A stretch of DNA of 64,000 nt from Streptomyces sp. CBMA152 (lineage in GTDB: Bacteria > Actinomycetota > Actinomycetes > Streptomycetales > Streptomycetaceae): positions 124,001 to 188,000 of the forward strand of contig NZ_MECJ01000017.1 in the NCBI RefSeq assembly GCF_014596475.1. Reading direction: 5' to 3'. Under the pieces are notes generated by a model. The model worked only from the letters and a program-made list of their open reading frames with translations. It made no database searches and was not told the origin of the DNA. Numbering within the stretch: the first letter of the stretch is position 1; every line of letters starts with the position of its first letter. Position numbers and translations under genes: made by a program. This document shows positions 24,504 to 33,578 of the stretch, piece by piece.

Positions 24504-26761
24504 CCGCCCCGCACACCGCACCTCCCCAGCTTCCCCCGCCCGGACGGCGCCGCCGCGACAACCCGCCACCGGACAGGCGCCGTTCACGGTCGGCGCCGAA
24601 ACCGAAGAAGACGAAGACGGTACGCACCCCCACCATCCTCCAGATGGAGGCACTGGAATGCGGCGCGGCCTCGCTCGCCATGGTGCTCGGCCACCACGGC
24701 CGGCATGTGCCGCTGGAGGAGCTGCGCATCGCCTGCGGCGTCTCGCGCGACGGCTCCCGGGCCAGCAACGTCCTGAAGGCGGCCCGCAGTTACGGCCTCA
24801 CGGCCAAGGGCATGCAGATGGAAACGGCCGCTCTGGCCGAGGTCCAGGGGCCCGCCATCCTCTTCTGGGAGTTCAACCACTACGTCGTGTACGACGGCCC
24901 GGGCCGCCGGCTCGGACGGCGTGGCGTGTACATCAACGACCCCGACAAGGGCCGCCGTTTCGTGCCCGCCGAGGACTTCGACACCAGCTTCACCGGTGTC
25001 GTCCTCGTCCTGGAACCGGGCGCATCGTTCCGGCGCGGCGGCAAGCGGCCCGGCGTCCTGGCCGCTCTGCCGGCCCGGCTGCGCGGCACCACCGGCACGA
25101 TGCTCGCCGCACTCCTGGCCAGCCTGCTCCTGGTGGCCGTCGGCGCGACGCTGCCCGCGCTCAGCCGTACGTATATCGACATGTTCCTGATCGGCGACCA
25201 GACCTCGCTGCTCGGGGTGCTGTTCGCGGCGATGGGCACCATGGTGGCGCTCACCGCCGTGCTGACCTGGCTCCAGCAGGCGAACCTGCTGCGCGGGCGC
25301 GTCATCTCGTCGACGCTGGGCGGCGCCCGGTTCTTCCGGCATCTGCTCAGACTGCCGGTCACCTTCTTCGCCCAGCGCAGCCCGGCCGACCTCGTCCAGC
25401 GGCTCCAGTCCAACGACGCGGTGGCCGAGACCCTGGCCCGCGATCTCACGGCCGCCGCCGTGGACGGGGTCGTGGTGCTGCTCTACGCGTTCGTGCTGTG
25501 GAGCTACGATCCGCAGCTCACCGTCATCGGCATCGGGATCGCCCTGCTCAACGTGGTCGCGATGCGCATCGTCGTACGGCTGCGGGCCACCCGTACGCAG
25601 AAGCTGAGGGCCGACAGCGCACGGCTGACCAACACCTCGTACACCGGCCTGCAGTTGATCGAGACGATGAAGGCGACTGGCGGGGAGGACGGGTACTTCC
25701 GGCGCTGGGCGGGGCAGCACGCGACCACGCTGGAGGAGCAGCAGCGGCTCGGGGTGCCGAGCGCGTGGCTGGGGGTCGTCGCGCCGCTGCTCGCGACGCT
25801 CAACAGTGCGCTGATCCTGTGGATCGGCGGGCTGCGGGCGGTCGAGGGGCATCTCTCGATCGGTCTGCTGGTCGCCTTCCAGGCGCTGGTGACCCGCTTC
25901 ACCGCGCCGGTCACCCGGCTCAACTCGGTGGCCGGACGGGTCCAGGACTTCGCGGCGGACGTCGCCCGGCTCAAGGACGTCGAGAACTTCCCGGTGGACG
26001 CGCTGTACTCGCGCGGCGAGGTCGCCGAGAGCACCCGCAGGCTCAAGGGCCATGTGACGCTTGAGAACATCACCTTCGGGTACAGCCCGCTGGACGCCCC
26101 GCTGCTCACCGGCTTCTCGCTCTCCGTGGGGCCCGGGCAGCAGGTGGCGCTGGTGGGCGGCTCCGGCAGCGGCAAGTCGACCGTTTCCCGGCTGATTTCG
26201 GGGCTCTACGCGCCCTGGGAGGGCACGATCCGTATCGACGGGCAGCGCCTGGAGGACATCGCGCGCGGCGCGCTCGCCGCGTCGGTCTCCTTCGTCGACC
26301 AGGACGTCTTCCTCTTCGAGGGCACGGTCCGGGACAACGTGGCGCTGTGGGACCCGTCGGTCCCCGACGACGCGGTGGTGGCCGCGCTCAAGGACGCGGC
26401 GCTGTACGAGGTGGTCGCCCGGCGCCCGGGCGGCATCCACAGCCGGGTCGAGCAGGACGGCCGCAACTTCTCCGGCGGCCAGCGCCAGCGCCTGGAGATC
26501 GCCCGCGCACTGGTGCGCCGCCCGAGCATCCTGGTGCTCGACGAGGTCACCAGCGCCCTGGACGCGCAGACCGAGCAGGTCATCATCGACAACCTGCGCC
26601 GCCGTGGCTGCGCCTGCGTCGTGATCGCCCACCGGCTGAGCACGGTCCGCGACAGCGACGAGATCGTCGTCCTCGACCACGGCACCGTCGTGGAACGCGG
26701 CCGCCACGAGGACCTGGTCGCCGCCGGGGGCCCGTACGCCGAGCTGGTCAAGGAGCACTGA
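24500..26761 (+). CDS. C39 peptidase/ABC exporter of NHLM-like peptide system
   Basis: A 753-residue peptide exporter that should cut the leader and pump the product across the membrane. After a basic, Pro-rich tail (1-42) comes a C39 peptidase: TILQMEALECGAAS (Gln48, Cys54), FNHYVVYDG (His127) and INDPDKG (Asp147) form the full catalytic set. A six-helix membrane domain spans about 200-470. The ATPase has Walker A GGSGSGKST (about 552-560), signature FSGGQRQRLE, Walker B ILVLDEVTS and switch His in VIAHRLST, all intact. It matches the peptidase-bearing ABC member of NHLM operons (TIGR03796 type). One base separates it from the next gene. Confidence 0.95.
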   Translation: MTAPHTAPPQLPPPGRRRRDNPPPDRRRSRSAPKPKKTKTVRTPTILQMEALECGAASLAMVLGHHGRHVPLEELRIACGVSRDGSRASNVLKAARSYGLTAKGMQMETAALAEVQGPAILFWEFNHYVVYDGPGRRLGRRGVYINDPDKGRRFVPAEDFDTSFTGVVLVLEPGASFRRGGKRPGVLAALPARLRGTTGTMLAALLASLLLVAVGATLPALSRTYIDMFLIGDQTSLLGVLFAAMGTMVALTAVLTWLQQANLLRGRVISSTLGGARFFRHLLRLPVTFFAQRSPADLVQRLQSNDAVAETLARDLTAAAVDGVVVLLYAFVLWSYDPQLTVIGIGIALLNVVAMRIVVRLRATRTQKLRADSARLTNTSYTGLQLIETMKATGGEDGYFRRWAGQHATTLEEQQRLGVPSAWLGVVAPLLATLNSALILWIGGLRAVEGHLSIGLLVAFQALVTRFTAPVTRLNSVAGRVQDFAADVARLKDVENFPVDALYSRGEVAESTRRLKGHVTLENITFGYSPLDAPLLTGFSLSVGPGQQVALVGGSGSGKSTVSRLISGLYAPWEGTIRIDGQRLEDIARGALAASVSFVDQDVFLFEGTVRDNVALWDPSVPDDAVVAALKDAALYEVVARRPGGIHSRVEQDGRNFSGGQRQRLEIARALVRRPSILVLDEVTSALDAQTEQVIIDNLRRRGCACVVIAHRLSTVRDSDEIVVLDHGTVVERGRHEDLVAAGGPYAELVKEH

Positions 26762-26762
26762 G

Positions 26763-29621
26763 GTGACATCCGTCCACCACCTCCCGAACGCCGGCGCGGC
26801 CGGACCCGACGCGGTCATCGGCGCACTCGGCGGCCTCGGCCGGCACATCGACTGCACCGGACTGCGCGGCCTCGCCCTCGAAGGGCCGCAGGTGCTGTGG
26901 CTCGTCATGGGCGGCGCCCTGGACCTGTTCGCGGTCGACGCGGTGGAGCAGGGCCACTGGCACTTCCTGGGCCGCCTCGAACCGGGCACGCTGCTCCTGG
27001 GCCCCGTCGAGGGCCCGCGCCACACCCTCATCGGCCGCCCGCTGCGCGAGTGCGTACTGCGCCGGATCCCGCTGCGCGAGCTGTACCGTTCGTACGACAC
27101 GGAGTACGGCGCGTACGAGGGCCAGTACCCCAGTCAGTACGACACCGGCGACGCCGCGCTCAGCCTCCTTGAACACGCCTTCTCGCTCGGCGTCGGGCGC
27201 GGCCAGCGCGTGTTGTTCGAGGCCCCGCTCGACGGCCGTACGCAGGTCGACGAGACGGTGGCCGACGACGACGTCCTGTGGCTGCCGATGTCGCCCGGCA
27301 GCGTCCAGTACGGCGCCGCGTTCAGCGCGGAGGCGGCCGGTGACCTGCTCGTCGACGGCGCGCTGTGGCAGGGCATGGTCAACCGGCAGTACCGTCTGCT
27401 GTCCGCCCTCGACCGCTGGATCGAACGCCTTGAGCGCGCCCACGAGGACCGGGCGGCGGCCGGGATCAAGGCGGGCGAGGCCGTCCGCGACGAGGCCGAC
27501 CGGGCGCTTGTGACCTCCATCGGCCGCCCCCGTAAAGCGAGTTCGGCGAAAACGGCAGCCGGTGACGACGCCACGTACGCGGCGTGCCGACTGGTCGCCG
27601 AGGCAGCAGGAATCACCCTCATGGAGCCGTCACGCGGCGGCGCGGTGAGCGAACGCATCGACCCGGTCGAACGGGTCGCGGTCGGCTCGCGCATCCGCAC
27701 CCGCCCGGTGCGCCTCGACGGGCGGTGGTGGCGCGACAACGCCGGGCCCCTGGTCGGCCACCGCGCCGCGAGCGGAGCCCCGGTCGCGCTGCTCTGGCGC
27801 CGGGGCGGCTACGAGGCGGTCAACGCCGTGACCGGCCGACGCACCCGGGTCGACGACGCCAACGCCGACGAGTTCGAGCCGCGCGCCGTGATGTTCTACC
27901 GGCCGCTGCCGGATCGGCCGTTGAGCACCTGGCGACTGCTGCGCTTCAGCCTGCGCGGCACCCGCGCCGACCTGCGCAATCTGATCCTCGCCGGGCTGGT
28001 GACGGTCGGCCTCGGCGCGCTGGTGCCACTGGCGACCGGGCAGGTGCTGGGCGTGCTCGTACCCCGGGCCGAGAGCGGCCTCATCGTGCAGGTCTCGCTG
28101 GCGGTGATGGTCGCGGGAATAGTGGCGGCGGCCTTCACACTCCTGCAGAACCTCACCATCCTGCGAATGGAGGGGCGCATAGAGAGCACGCTCCAACCGG
28201 CGGTGTGGGACCGACTGCTGCGCCTGCCGACGAAGTTCTTCGCCGAACGCTCCACCGGTGAGCTGGCGAGCGCGGCGATGGGGGTCAGCGCGATCCGCCG
28301 GGTGCTCTCGGGCATCACCCCGGTCGTCGTCCAGTCGGTCACGATCGGCGTCGTGAACCTCGTCCTGCTGCTCTGCTTCAGCGTCCCGCTGGCGCTGACG
28401 GCGATGGCGATGCTGCTCGTCATCGCGGGCGTGTTCCTGACGCTGGGGATGTGGGAACTGCGCTGGCAGCGCCGCCTGGTCGCGCTAGGCAACAAGCTCA
28501 ACAACCAGGCGTTCCAGACCCTGCGCGGCCTGCCCAAGCTGCGGGTCGCCGCCGCGGAGAGCTTCGCGTACGCGGCGTGGGCGCGGGAGTTCGCCCGCAG
28601 CCGCGAGCTCCAGCAGCGGGCGGACCGCATCAAGAACGTGACGACGGTGCTCAACGCGGTGTATCTGCCGCTGTGTTCCTTGGTGGTGTTCGTCCTTCTG
28701 GCGGGCCCGGCACGCGGATCGCTCTCGGCGGGCGCCTTCCTGACCTTCAACACCTCGGTGACGATGCTGCTGACAGCGGTGACCCAGCTGACCGGCGCGT
28801 TCCTGTCGGCGGCCGCAGCGCTGCCGATGTACGAGCAGATCAAGCCGGTACTCGACGAGGCCCCCGAGACGCACGGCACCAGCACGCAGCCAGGCGTCCT
28901 GACGGGCGAGATCGAGGCGAGGAGCGTGTCTTTCCGTTACGGCGAGGACGGCCCGCTGGTACTCGACGAAGTTTCTCTGAAGGTCCGGCCGGGCGAGTTC
29001 GTGGCGATAGTAGGCCCCAGCGGCTGCGGCAAATCCACGTTGCTTCGCCTACTGATCGGCTTCGACAAACCGATCTCGGGCAGCGTCCTGTACGACGGCC
29101 AGGACCTGACGGCGCTCGACCCGGCGGCCGTGCGCCGCCAGTGCGGTGTCGTCCTGCAGAACGCCCAGCCGCTGACCGGCTCGATCCTCGACTGCGTCTG
29201 CGGCGCGGAGGTGTTCAGCCAGGAGGAGGTGTGGCAGGCCATCGCGATGGCGGGCCTGGCCGAGGACGTCCAGCGGATGCCGATGGGCCTGCACACCATG
29301 ATCGCCGGCGGCGGCGCGGTCTCCGGTGGCCAGCGCCAACGCCTGATGATCGCCCAGGCCCTCGTCCGCCGCCCGCGCGTCCTCTTCTTCGACGAGGCGA
29401 CGAGCGCGCTCGACAACGAGACCCAGCGCGTGGTCATCGAGAGCACCCGCGCCTTGGCCGCCACCCGCGTGGTAATCGCCCACCGCCTCTCCACGGTCCT
29501 GGACGCGGACCGCGTACTGGTGATGTCGGAGGGCCGAGTGGTCCAGGAGGGCCCGCCTGGGGAGCTGTTGGCGGATACGGGTGGGGCCTTGCATGAGCTG
29601 GTGCGGCGGCAGTTGCGGTGA
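26763..29621 (+). CDS. Second ABC transporter of NHLM-like system, large N-terminal region
   Basis: A 952-residue ABC half-transporter. Residues 1 to ~170 look like a cyclic-nucleotide-binding-like beta-roll (LWLVMGGALDLFAVD, GRLEPGTLLLGPVEG). Residues ~270-370 resemble a degenerate C39-type domain (LDGRWWRDNAGPLVGHRAAS) with no catalytic Cys. The membrane domain covers about 385-690. The ATPase is intact: Walker A GPSGCGKST (about 751-759), VSGGQRQRLM, VLFFDEATS and VIAHRLST. This architecture fits the second ABC component of NHLM operons (TIGR03797 type). It presumably pairs with the preceding exporter. GTG start one base after the previous stop. Confidence 0.92.
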   Translation: MTSVHHLPNAGAAGPDAVIGALGGLGRHIDCTGLRGLALEGPQVLWLVMGGALDLFAVDAVEQGHWHFLGRLEPGTLLLGPVEGPRHTLIGRPLRECVLRRIPLRELYRSYDTEYGAYEGQYPSQYDTGDAALSLLEHAFSLGVGRGQRVLFEAPLDGRTQVDETVADDDVLWLPMSPGSVQYGAAFSAEAAGDLLVDGALWQGMVNRQYRLLSALDRWIERLERAHEDRAAAGIKAGEAVRDEADRALVTSIGRPRKASSAKTAAGDDATYAACRLVAEAAGITLMEPSRGGAVSERIDPVERVAVGSRIRTRPVRLDGRWWRDNAGPLVGHRAASGAPVALLWRRGGYEAVNAVTGRRTRVDDANADEFEPRAVMFYRPLPDRPLSTWRLLRFSLRGTRADLRNLILAGLVTVGLGALVPLATGQVLGVLVPRAESGLIVQVSLAVMVAGIVAAAFTLLQNLTILRMEGRIESTLQPAVWDRLLRLPTKFFAERSTGELASAAMGVSAIRRVLSGITPVVVQSVTIGVVNLVLLLCFSVPLALTAMAMLLVIAGVFLTLGMWELRWQRRLVALGNKLNNQAFQTLRGLPKLRVAAAESFAYAAWAREFARSRELQQRADRIKNVTTVLNAVYLPLCSLVVFVLLAGPARGSLSAGAFLTFNTSVTMLLTAVTQLTGAFLSAAAALPMYEQIKPVLDEAPETHGTSTQPGVLTGEIEARSVSFRYGEDGPLVLDEVSLKVRPGEFVAIVGPSGCGKSTLLRLLIGFDKPISGSVLYDGQDLTALDPAAVRRQCGVVLQNAQPLTGSILDCVCGAEVFSQEEVWQAIAMAGLAEDVQRMPMGLHTMIAGGGAVSGGQRQRLMIAQALVRRPRVLFFDEATSALDNETQRVVIESTRALAATRVVIAHRLSTVLDADRVLVMSEGRVVQEGPPGELLADTGGALHELVRRQLR

Positions 29622-29634
29622 TCTCCGAGGACTT

Positions 29635-29655
29635 CGGCACTGCGCTGCTGTGCCG
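29635..29655. terminator. Short hairpin between convergent genes
   Basis: CGGCAC (29635-29640) pairs with GTGCCG (29650-29655) across a nine-base loop, just after the exporter operon and before the end of the convergent small membrane-protein gene. It is a modest candidate terminator. Confidence 0.4.
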
Positions 29656-29658
29656 GCC

Positions 29659-29946
29659 TCAGCCTCGCGTCATCATGATCACCGACGTTGGCAGCGCGAT
29701 CACACCACAGACGGCGAAGAGACTGCCGATACCGCGTACGAATCCAGGACGGACGGACCGTGCCCTGACCTGATGCACGGACCCCTGCTCCAGCCTGTCC
29801 ACAACGAAGGCATGGAAGCGATCGGACGCATTCTTGGTCGCCAACACTCCGCCGCCGATGAGCGTCACTAGCCCCCAGACCAGGAGGAACGGGCCGGGGC
29901 TGGGCTCGGTCTGGCCCGCAAGAAGCATCATGATCACATCCTTCAT
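29659..29946 (-). CDS. Small two-helix membrane protein
   Basis: A 95-residue protein with two hydrophobic segments, about residues 20-38 (FLLVWGLVTLIGGGVLATK) and 75-93 (SLFAVCGVIALPTSVIMM), separated by a charged cytoplasmic loop containing SDRFHAFVVDRLEQG and VRPGFVRGIG. It looks like a conserved actinobacterial small membrane protein without known function. The ATG at 29944-29946 has only a weak ribosome site. It ends 37 bases from the exporter operon, convergent with it, so it is not part of that operon. Confidence 0.6.
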   Translation of the reverse strand: MKDVIMMLLAGQTEPSPGPFLLVWGLVTLIGGGVLATKNASDRFHAFVVDRLEQGSVHQVRARSVRPGFVRGIGSLFAVCGVIALPTSVIMMTRG

Positions 29947-30496
29947 CGGCCGCGCGATGCGGGTCAATCGGCTGGCGCGGTGTGGTCGGCGGAGCGGCTT
30001 TGGGTGGTGCGCGACGTCATCCCGTACCGGCTCCACGTCCACGCCCCCTATGGGGGCAGCCGCGCGCATCGGGATGTAGAAGCCGCGAGCAAGCAAGGCC
30101 AGGTGCAGTTACTCGGCTAGTCGCGCCCCCGATACGTCGCGCTTCGCTGTGCGTGTCCACAGTGGCCCAGCTCCGCTTCCGTTGCGATCTCGGCTTGCCC
30201 TACGCAACCGCGTGACCACACACGGCAGCACCGTTGCCGCAACGTCGGGACCGTACGATCTGGCATGCGTCTGGCACGACCTTTTCGTCCCGAAGTCTCG
30301 GCTATGGGGCCATTGAGGTCCACTGGGCTGGTCACTCGGCCGCTGACGGTCTGGGTCAACGGCACGGTCAGACCATTGCCGTCCGACCGTGAGGCTGGGC
30401 CGAACTTCCCCGCGATGCTTGACGATCGGGCAGGACAGTCGGTCCCGGCAGCTACGCTGCATTGGGTAGCGGGACAAGTCGGGGGAGGTGCCCTTC
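29947..30496. other. 550-base gap without a supported gene
   Basis: This stretch begins an accessory block and is visibly less GC-rich than its left neighbour. Open frames on both strands look like chance readings rich in Arg, Ser and Pro. The only structure I see is a short inverted repeat GCTAC/GTAGC at 30451-30455 and 30466-30470, before the start of the DUF4365 gene, which may belong to its promoter. Confidence 0.5.
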
Positions 30497-32113
30497 GTGG
30501 CGGCCATCAGCGCGAGCCGGAAGATCGAGCGTGCAGGAGTCAACGCCCTGCGAACGCTGCTCGAGGAGCATGACCACCTTGTCCAGGAGATCGACGGGGG
30601 CGCTGATCACGGCGAAGACCTATACGTTGGGTTCGCCAGTGAAGGCCGGCGTACCGGACACGTCATCGCTATCCAGGTGAAGAGCGGCCAGAAGTACAAG
30701 CGGGCCAAGGGGTACGCCATCCCTGTCGCCGACCATCGGGATGACTGGAAGGAGAGCCGTCTCCCTGTGGTGGGCGTGGTCTATGACCGCGACGAAAAGC
30801 GACTCTTCTGGGTCAACCTCACCAAGGAATTGCGACGTGGTAGCGAAACGACGTGGATTCAGGTTCCGCGGGCCAATGAGTTGACCGATGAGTCTCTCCA
30901 CAGATTTATCGCTGAACTTCAGGAGTTCATCGACGCGCAGAGTGTGTGGCTCGCCAGCGAAGACGAGACAGCAGGCCAATCACCCGCCGCAGTCCGCAAG
31001 TCTTCCAAGGGAATTCTGAGTCTCACCACCCCGGCAACCCTGTCGGAGGCTGCGCAACCCACCGCGCACGGGAGCGCGGCTACAACCGCGAACGGGCGCA
31101 CGGCCCCTACGGCACCCGGTCCGGAGCCGAAGCAGAGGAGCACCGTCACCGCCGAGCATGACCCGGCAGATCCGTCATCCGTTCTCGACGCGTCAGTCGC
31201 TGCATTGAAGGCCGATCGCCATCACACGCGAGAGCGCGGCTACCAGGACGGAGTGCGCCTAGCTCCTCACCTTGGCTGGCTGACTCTCGATGAGCTTGCC
31301 AACCGAGATTTCGACTTCGGAGGCTGGTTGGATGGCTGGCGCAATGGGTGGCTAGAAATACAGATGGGACAAGCCCCCTCGGGCACCACGAGGCCAACTT
31401 GGCTGCCGCTACTCGCCGATCACCTCGGAGCACTGGTCGACCCGATCGGCTATGACCGTTGGTCCTTTACTCCGAGCAGGGCATATCTCGACGGTTTCGT
31501 CGCCGGGCTTCGCACGGTGTCGCAGGACGCAGGAGCGACCATGCCAGGCCGCATATCACCCAGGCAGCCGTCTGTCGGGCCGCAGTCTGCACCCACCCCT
31601 GGCGCCGGCACCGCACGGAACCAGGAAGAGCAGCAGATCAGTGCTGATGCCGCACCTGCCGCAGGAGGCCAGGGACCCTCAGGCGCAGTGTCCGCAGAGG
31701 CCGTCACACCGCCGGTTGTATGCAGCGATCAGAAGAGACTAACCACCGTCAAAGGCGTGCTCGGGAGCATCAACTTCGACGGCGAAACCGTCACCATCCG
31801 CAAGGAAGGCTACGGCCCACGCATGAAAGGAATTCGGTCACTCACCGTCCGAGAGATTGACCACGTCATCGTAAAGCCAGCCACAGCGATGTTTCACGGT
31901 TATATCCAATTCGTCGTACGAGACCACCCGCCTGCGCCTGACCAACGCCTAAGCACGGCCAGCGGACGACCGCACCGGGAAGACCCAGACTCAATGTCAT
32001 ACGCACGGCGCGCCAACCGTGAAATCGAACACCTTAAGGCAAAGATTGAGAGCGCAATCGTCACGGCGAGGGATGGCGTCCCACCAAGTGGTGTAGCAGC
32101 GATCACCGCGTAG
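30497..32113 (+). CDS. DUF4365-DUF4429 fusion protein, putative nuclease-like
   Basis: A 538-residue multidomain protein. Residues 1-135 match DUF4365, a PD-(D/E)XK-like nuclease fold: EIDGGADHGEDLYV gives the acidic residue (Asp41) and AIQVKSGQ the QxK motif (Gln60, Lys62), followed by RLPVVGVVYDRDEKRLFWV. A long low-complexity linker (about 160-225) precedes an unrecognised Trp-rich domain (about 225-335, DFGGWLDGWRNGWLEI). Another linker leads to a DUF4429-type domain (about 415-475, SINFDGETVTIRKEG, GYIQFVV). DUF4365 is often found in defence or mobile regions. Start is GTG 30497 after GGGGGAGG. Codon use is less GC-rich than in flanking genes, suggesting transfer. Confidence 0.75.
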   Translation: MAAISASRKIERAGVNALRTLLEEHDHLVQEIDGGADHGEDLYVGFASEGRRTGHVIAIQVKSGQKYKRAKGYAIPVADHRDDWKESRLPVVGVVYDRDEKRLFWVNLTKELRRGSETTWIQVPRANELTDESLHRFIAELQEFIDAQSVWLASEDETAGQSPAAVRKSSKGILSLTTPATLSEAAQPTAHGSAATTANGRTAPTAPGPEPKQRSTVTAEHDPADPSSVLDASVAALKADRHHTRERGYQDGVRLAPHLGWLTLDELANRDFDFGGWLDGWRNGWLEIQMGQAPSGTTRPTWLPLLADHLGALVDPIGYDRWSFTPSRAYLDGFVAGLRTVSQDAGATMPGRISPRQPSVGPQSAPTPGAGTARNQEEQQISADAAPAAGGQGPSGAVSAEAVTPPVVCSDQKRLTTVKGVLGSINFDGETVTIRKEGYGPRMKGIRSLTVREIDHVIVKPATAMFHGYIQFVVRDHPPAPDQRLSTASGRPHREDPDSMSYARRANREIEHLKAKIESAIVTARDGVPPSGVAAITA

Positions 32114-32456
32114 CCCCTGGTCATGGGGCGGCCATCGCGCAACTCTCCGAGTAACGAAGCTCGTCAAGACGATCCACAACCACTGCCCCTCGCCGACAGC
32201 CCTGCACCAACAACCCGATCATCGTTGTAGCGGCGGTCGGGCGGCCACAGAGGTCGGCGGAGTCTGATTCCGTGTCAAGGCGGCAAGTGCGGCCATCGGA
32301 TGAGGCCGGCACCGCGCTGGCATAGATTTTGCGGCCAGGCCTCATCCTTATCAGGTCGATCCAAGGGCGGCCGGAACCTCGGCCAACCGCCTTGCTGCCC
32401 CGACTGGCCTGCCGCTGCTGTTCGGCCTTGGTCGGCGGCATCCACGACTGTTGGGG
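32114..32456. other. 343-base gap, nothing recognised
   Basis: No reading frame here has a ribosome site, family similarity or typical Streptomyces codon bias. No clear repeat or hairpin was seen. Confidence 0.45.
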
Positions 32457-32828
32457 TCAGCTGCTGATGTCAGAAGGCTGCTTGCCGAGCTTGCTGTAGT
32501 AGTCACGGCAGAACGTCACAAGATCCTCCGCATGCAGCGCACCGTACTCTTCAGGCGTTGTGTGATCGACAGCCTGGATGACGTGGTGAGCTGAAGTCGA
32601 GCGATAGCCCATCGCGCTGTCCATCTCCGATATCTCCACAGCCCAGTACTTCACCAACGTCGGCGACTCCTGAAAGCTGCTGTAAGTGATCGTGTCCCGG
32701 AGATCCCAGTCCTTGATCACAACGTTCAGCCCCTCAGCGAGAGCCGCGCGGGCATACTCGATGGCAGCGTCGAGACTCAAGCTGTAAAAGGTCAGAGGGC
32801 GGCCATTGGGCTCGCGCGGGGTAGCCAT
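32457..32828 (-). CDS. Hypothetical protein, 123 aa
   Basis: A 123-residue soluble protein I cannot assign. It opens with TPREPNGRPLTFYSLSLDAA and contains EYARAALAEGLNVVIKDWD, VKYWAVEISEMDSAMGYRST and a C-terminal DLVTFCRDYYSKLG. No signal peptide or membrane helix. Codon use is less GC-biased than in the core genes and similar to the DUF4365-DUF4429 gene, with which it converges. Its position in the accessory block suggests a mobile or defence-associated origin, which is inference only. Confidence 0.55.
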   Translation of the reverse strand: MATPREPNGRPLTFYSLSLDAAIEYARAALAEGLNVVIKDWDLRDTITYSSFQESPTLVKYWAVEISEMDSAMGYRSTSAHHVIQAVDHTTPEEYGALHAEDLVTFCRDYYSKLGKQPSDISS

Positions 32829-33340
32829 ACCCGCACTCTATGAGCTACCTGAGGTCGGCTGTGCGGCTTTGGCCGGTGTCCTGCCCGGTTTGGGGTTGAG
32901 CATGATCATGGGGCCATACGCTTGCCAGCGACTCGGGCAGCCTTGGCCTGCCCGCTGATGTGTCCGAGTGGCCCCCTGGTCTTGCTCGACGTGGGACCCG
33001 GACCGGGGAGGTGGGTAAATCCGTGGAGCCGACTGCCCCAGCCACGGCGTACCCCTTCTCTGGCATCAGGCGGCTGGTCGCCATGCGTGCGGCACGGGTG
33101 CCGCCGGGCCAGAGCGGGGCGGAGACAGGAGCGCAGGCCGCAGGCCCGGCCCGCGTCAGCGGGCCGCCTTGAACCTGTAGAGAAAGTTGTTACTCAGGCC
33201 CAAGCTCAGGCCCAGGGCCATACGCAGATGCGTCGGCGCTCGCCCGCCGCTATCGGGCTCACCAGCCACACCATGGCCAAGGAGCCTTGGACCAGGGTTA
33301 GCGTCGTCAACTGCTGTTCGCGAAGCTCCCGTTCCGCCTT
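32829..33340. other. Gene-poor stretch of the accessory block
   Basis: No convincing gene is seen. A short direct repeat (CTCAGGCCCA twice near 33195-33217) and loss of codon bias suggest decayed sequence. It leads into the 8-bp tandem repeat. Confidence 0.45.
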
Positions 33341-33388
33341 CCGGCCGTCCGGCCATCCGGCCATCCGGCCATCCGGCCATCCGGCCAT
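33341..33388. repeat. 8-bp tandem repeat, six units
   Basis: The unit CCGGCCAT occurs five times in perfect tandem at 33349-33388, after one variant unit (CCGGCCGT, 33341-33348). As eight is not a multiple of three, a change in copy number would shift the frame of any gene reading through. It abuts the 3' end of the gene fragment at 33389-33578. Confidence 0.9.
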
Positions 33389-33578
33389 CCGCCAGGAACG
33401 CCCGCGCCGCCCGCAGCGTCTCGCCCTCGAAGCCCGGCAGCGCCGTCCGCACCGCGATCCGCACCCAGCGCACCGCCTCCTCGACCGAGTCGACCTCCAG
33501 GGCGGCGGCATTGACGCGCTCCCCCGTGTCCCGGAGCTCGGCCGAGAACTCGCGCAGGAACCCCGGCCCCTCAGCATG
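33389..33578 (-). pseudogene. Frame-broken gene fragment downstream of ATP-binding gene
   Basis: One minus-strand frame keeps strong protein character (GFLREFSAELRDTGERVNAA, then EVDSVEEAVRWVRIAVRTAL and FEGETLRAARAFLADG) but has no start codon. The ATG at 33575-33577, overlapping the stop of the preceding gene, is in a different frame that yields Arg-rich nonsense. One extra base at the start would restore an ATG-led frame MAEGPGFLREF. The reading then runs into the 8-bp repeat and non-coding-like sequence. The family is not recognised. Confidence 0.55.

Noticed and set aside
24584..27100. Minus-strand open frame opposite the C39 exporter
   Set aside because: Antisense shadow, rich in Arg, His and Gln, without domains.
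29659..29946. Small membrane protein as immunity protein of the peptide system
   Set aside because: It lies on the opposite strand after a possible terminator and resembles a generally conserved small membrane protein, so linkage is not supported, though not excluded.
30109..30543. Open frames on both strands before the DUF4365 gene
   Set aside because: Arg/Ser-rich composition with no similarity; likely non-coding.
32121..32441. Minus-strand frame of about 106 codons
   Set aside because: No ribosome site, no domain and no Streptomyces-like codon bias; looks like chance.
33341..33388. CRISPR-like array
   Set aside because: The repeats are contiguous 8-mers with no spacers and no cas genes.
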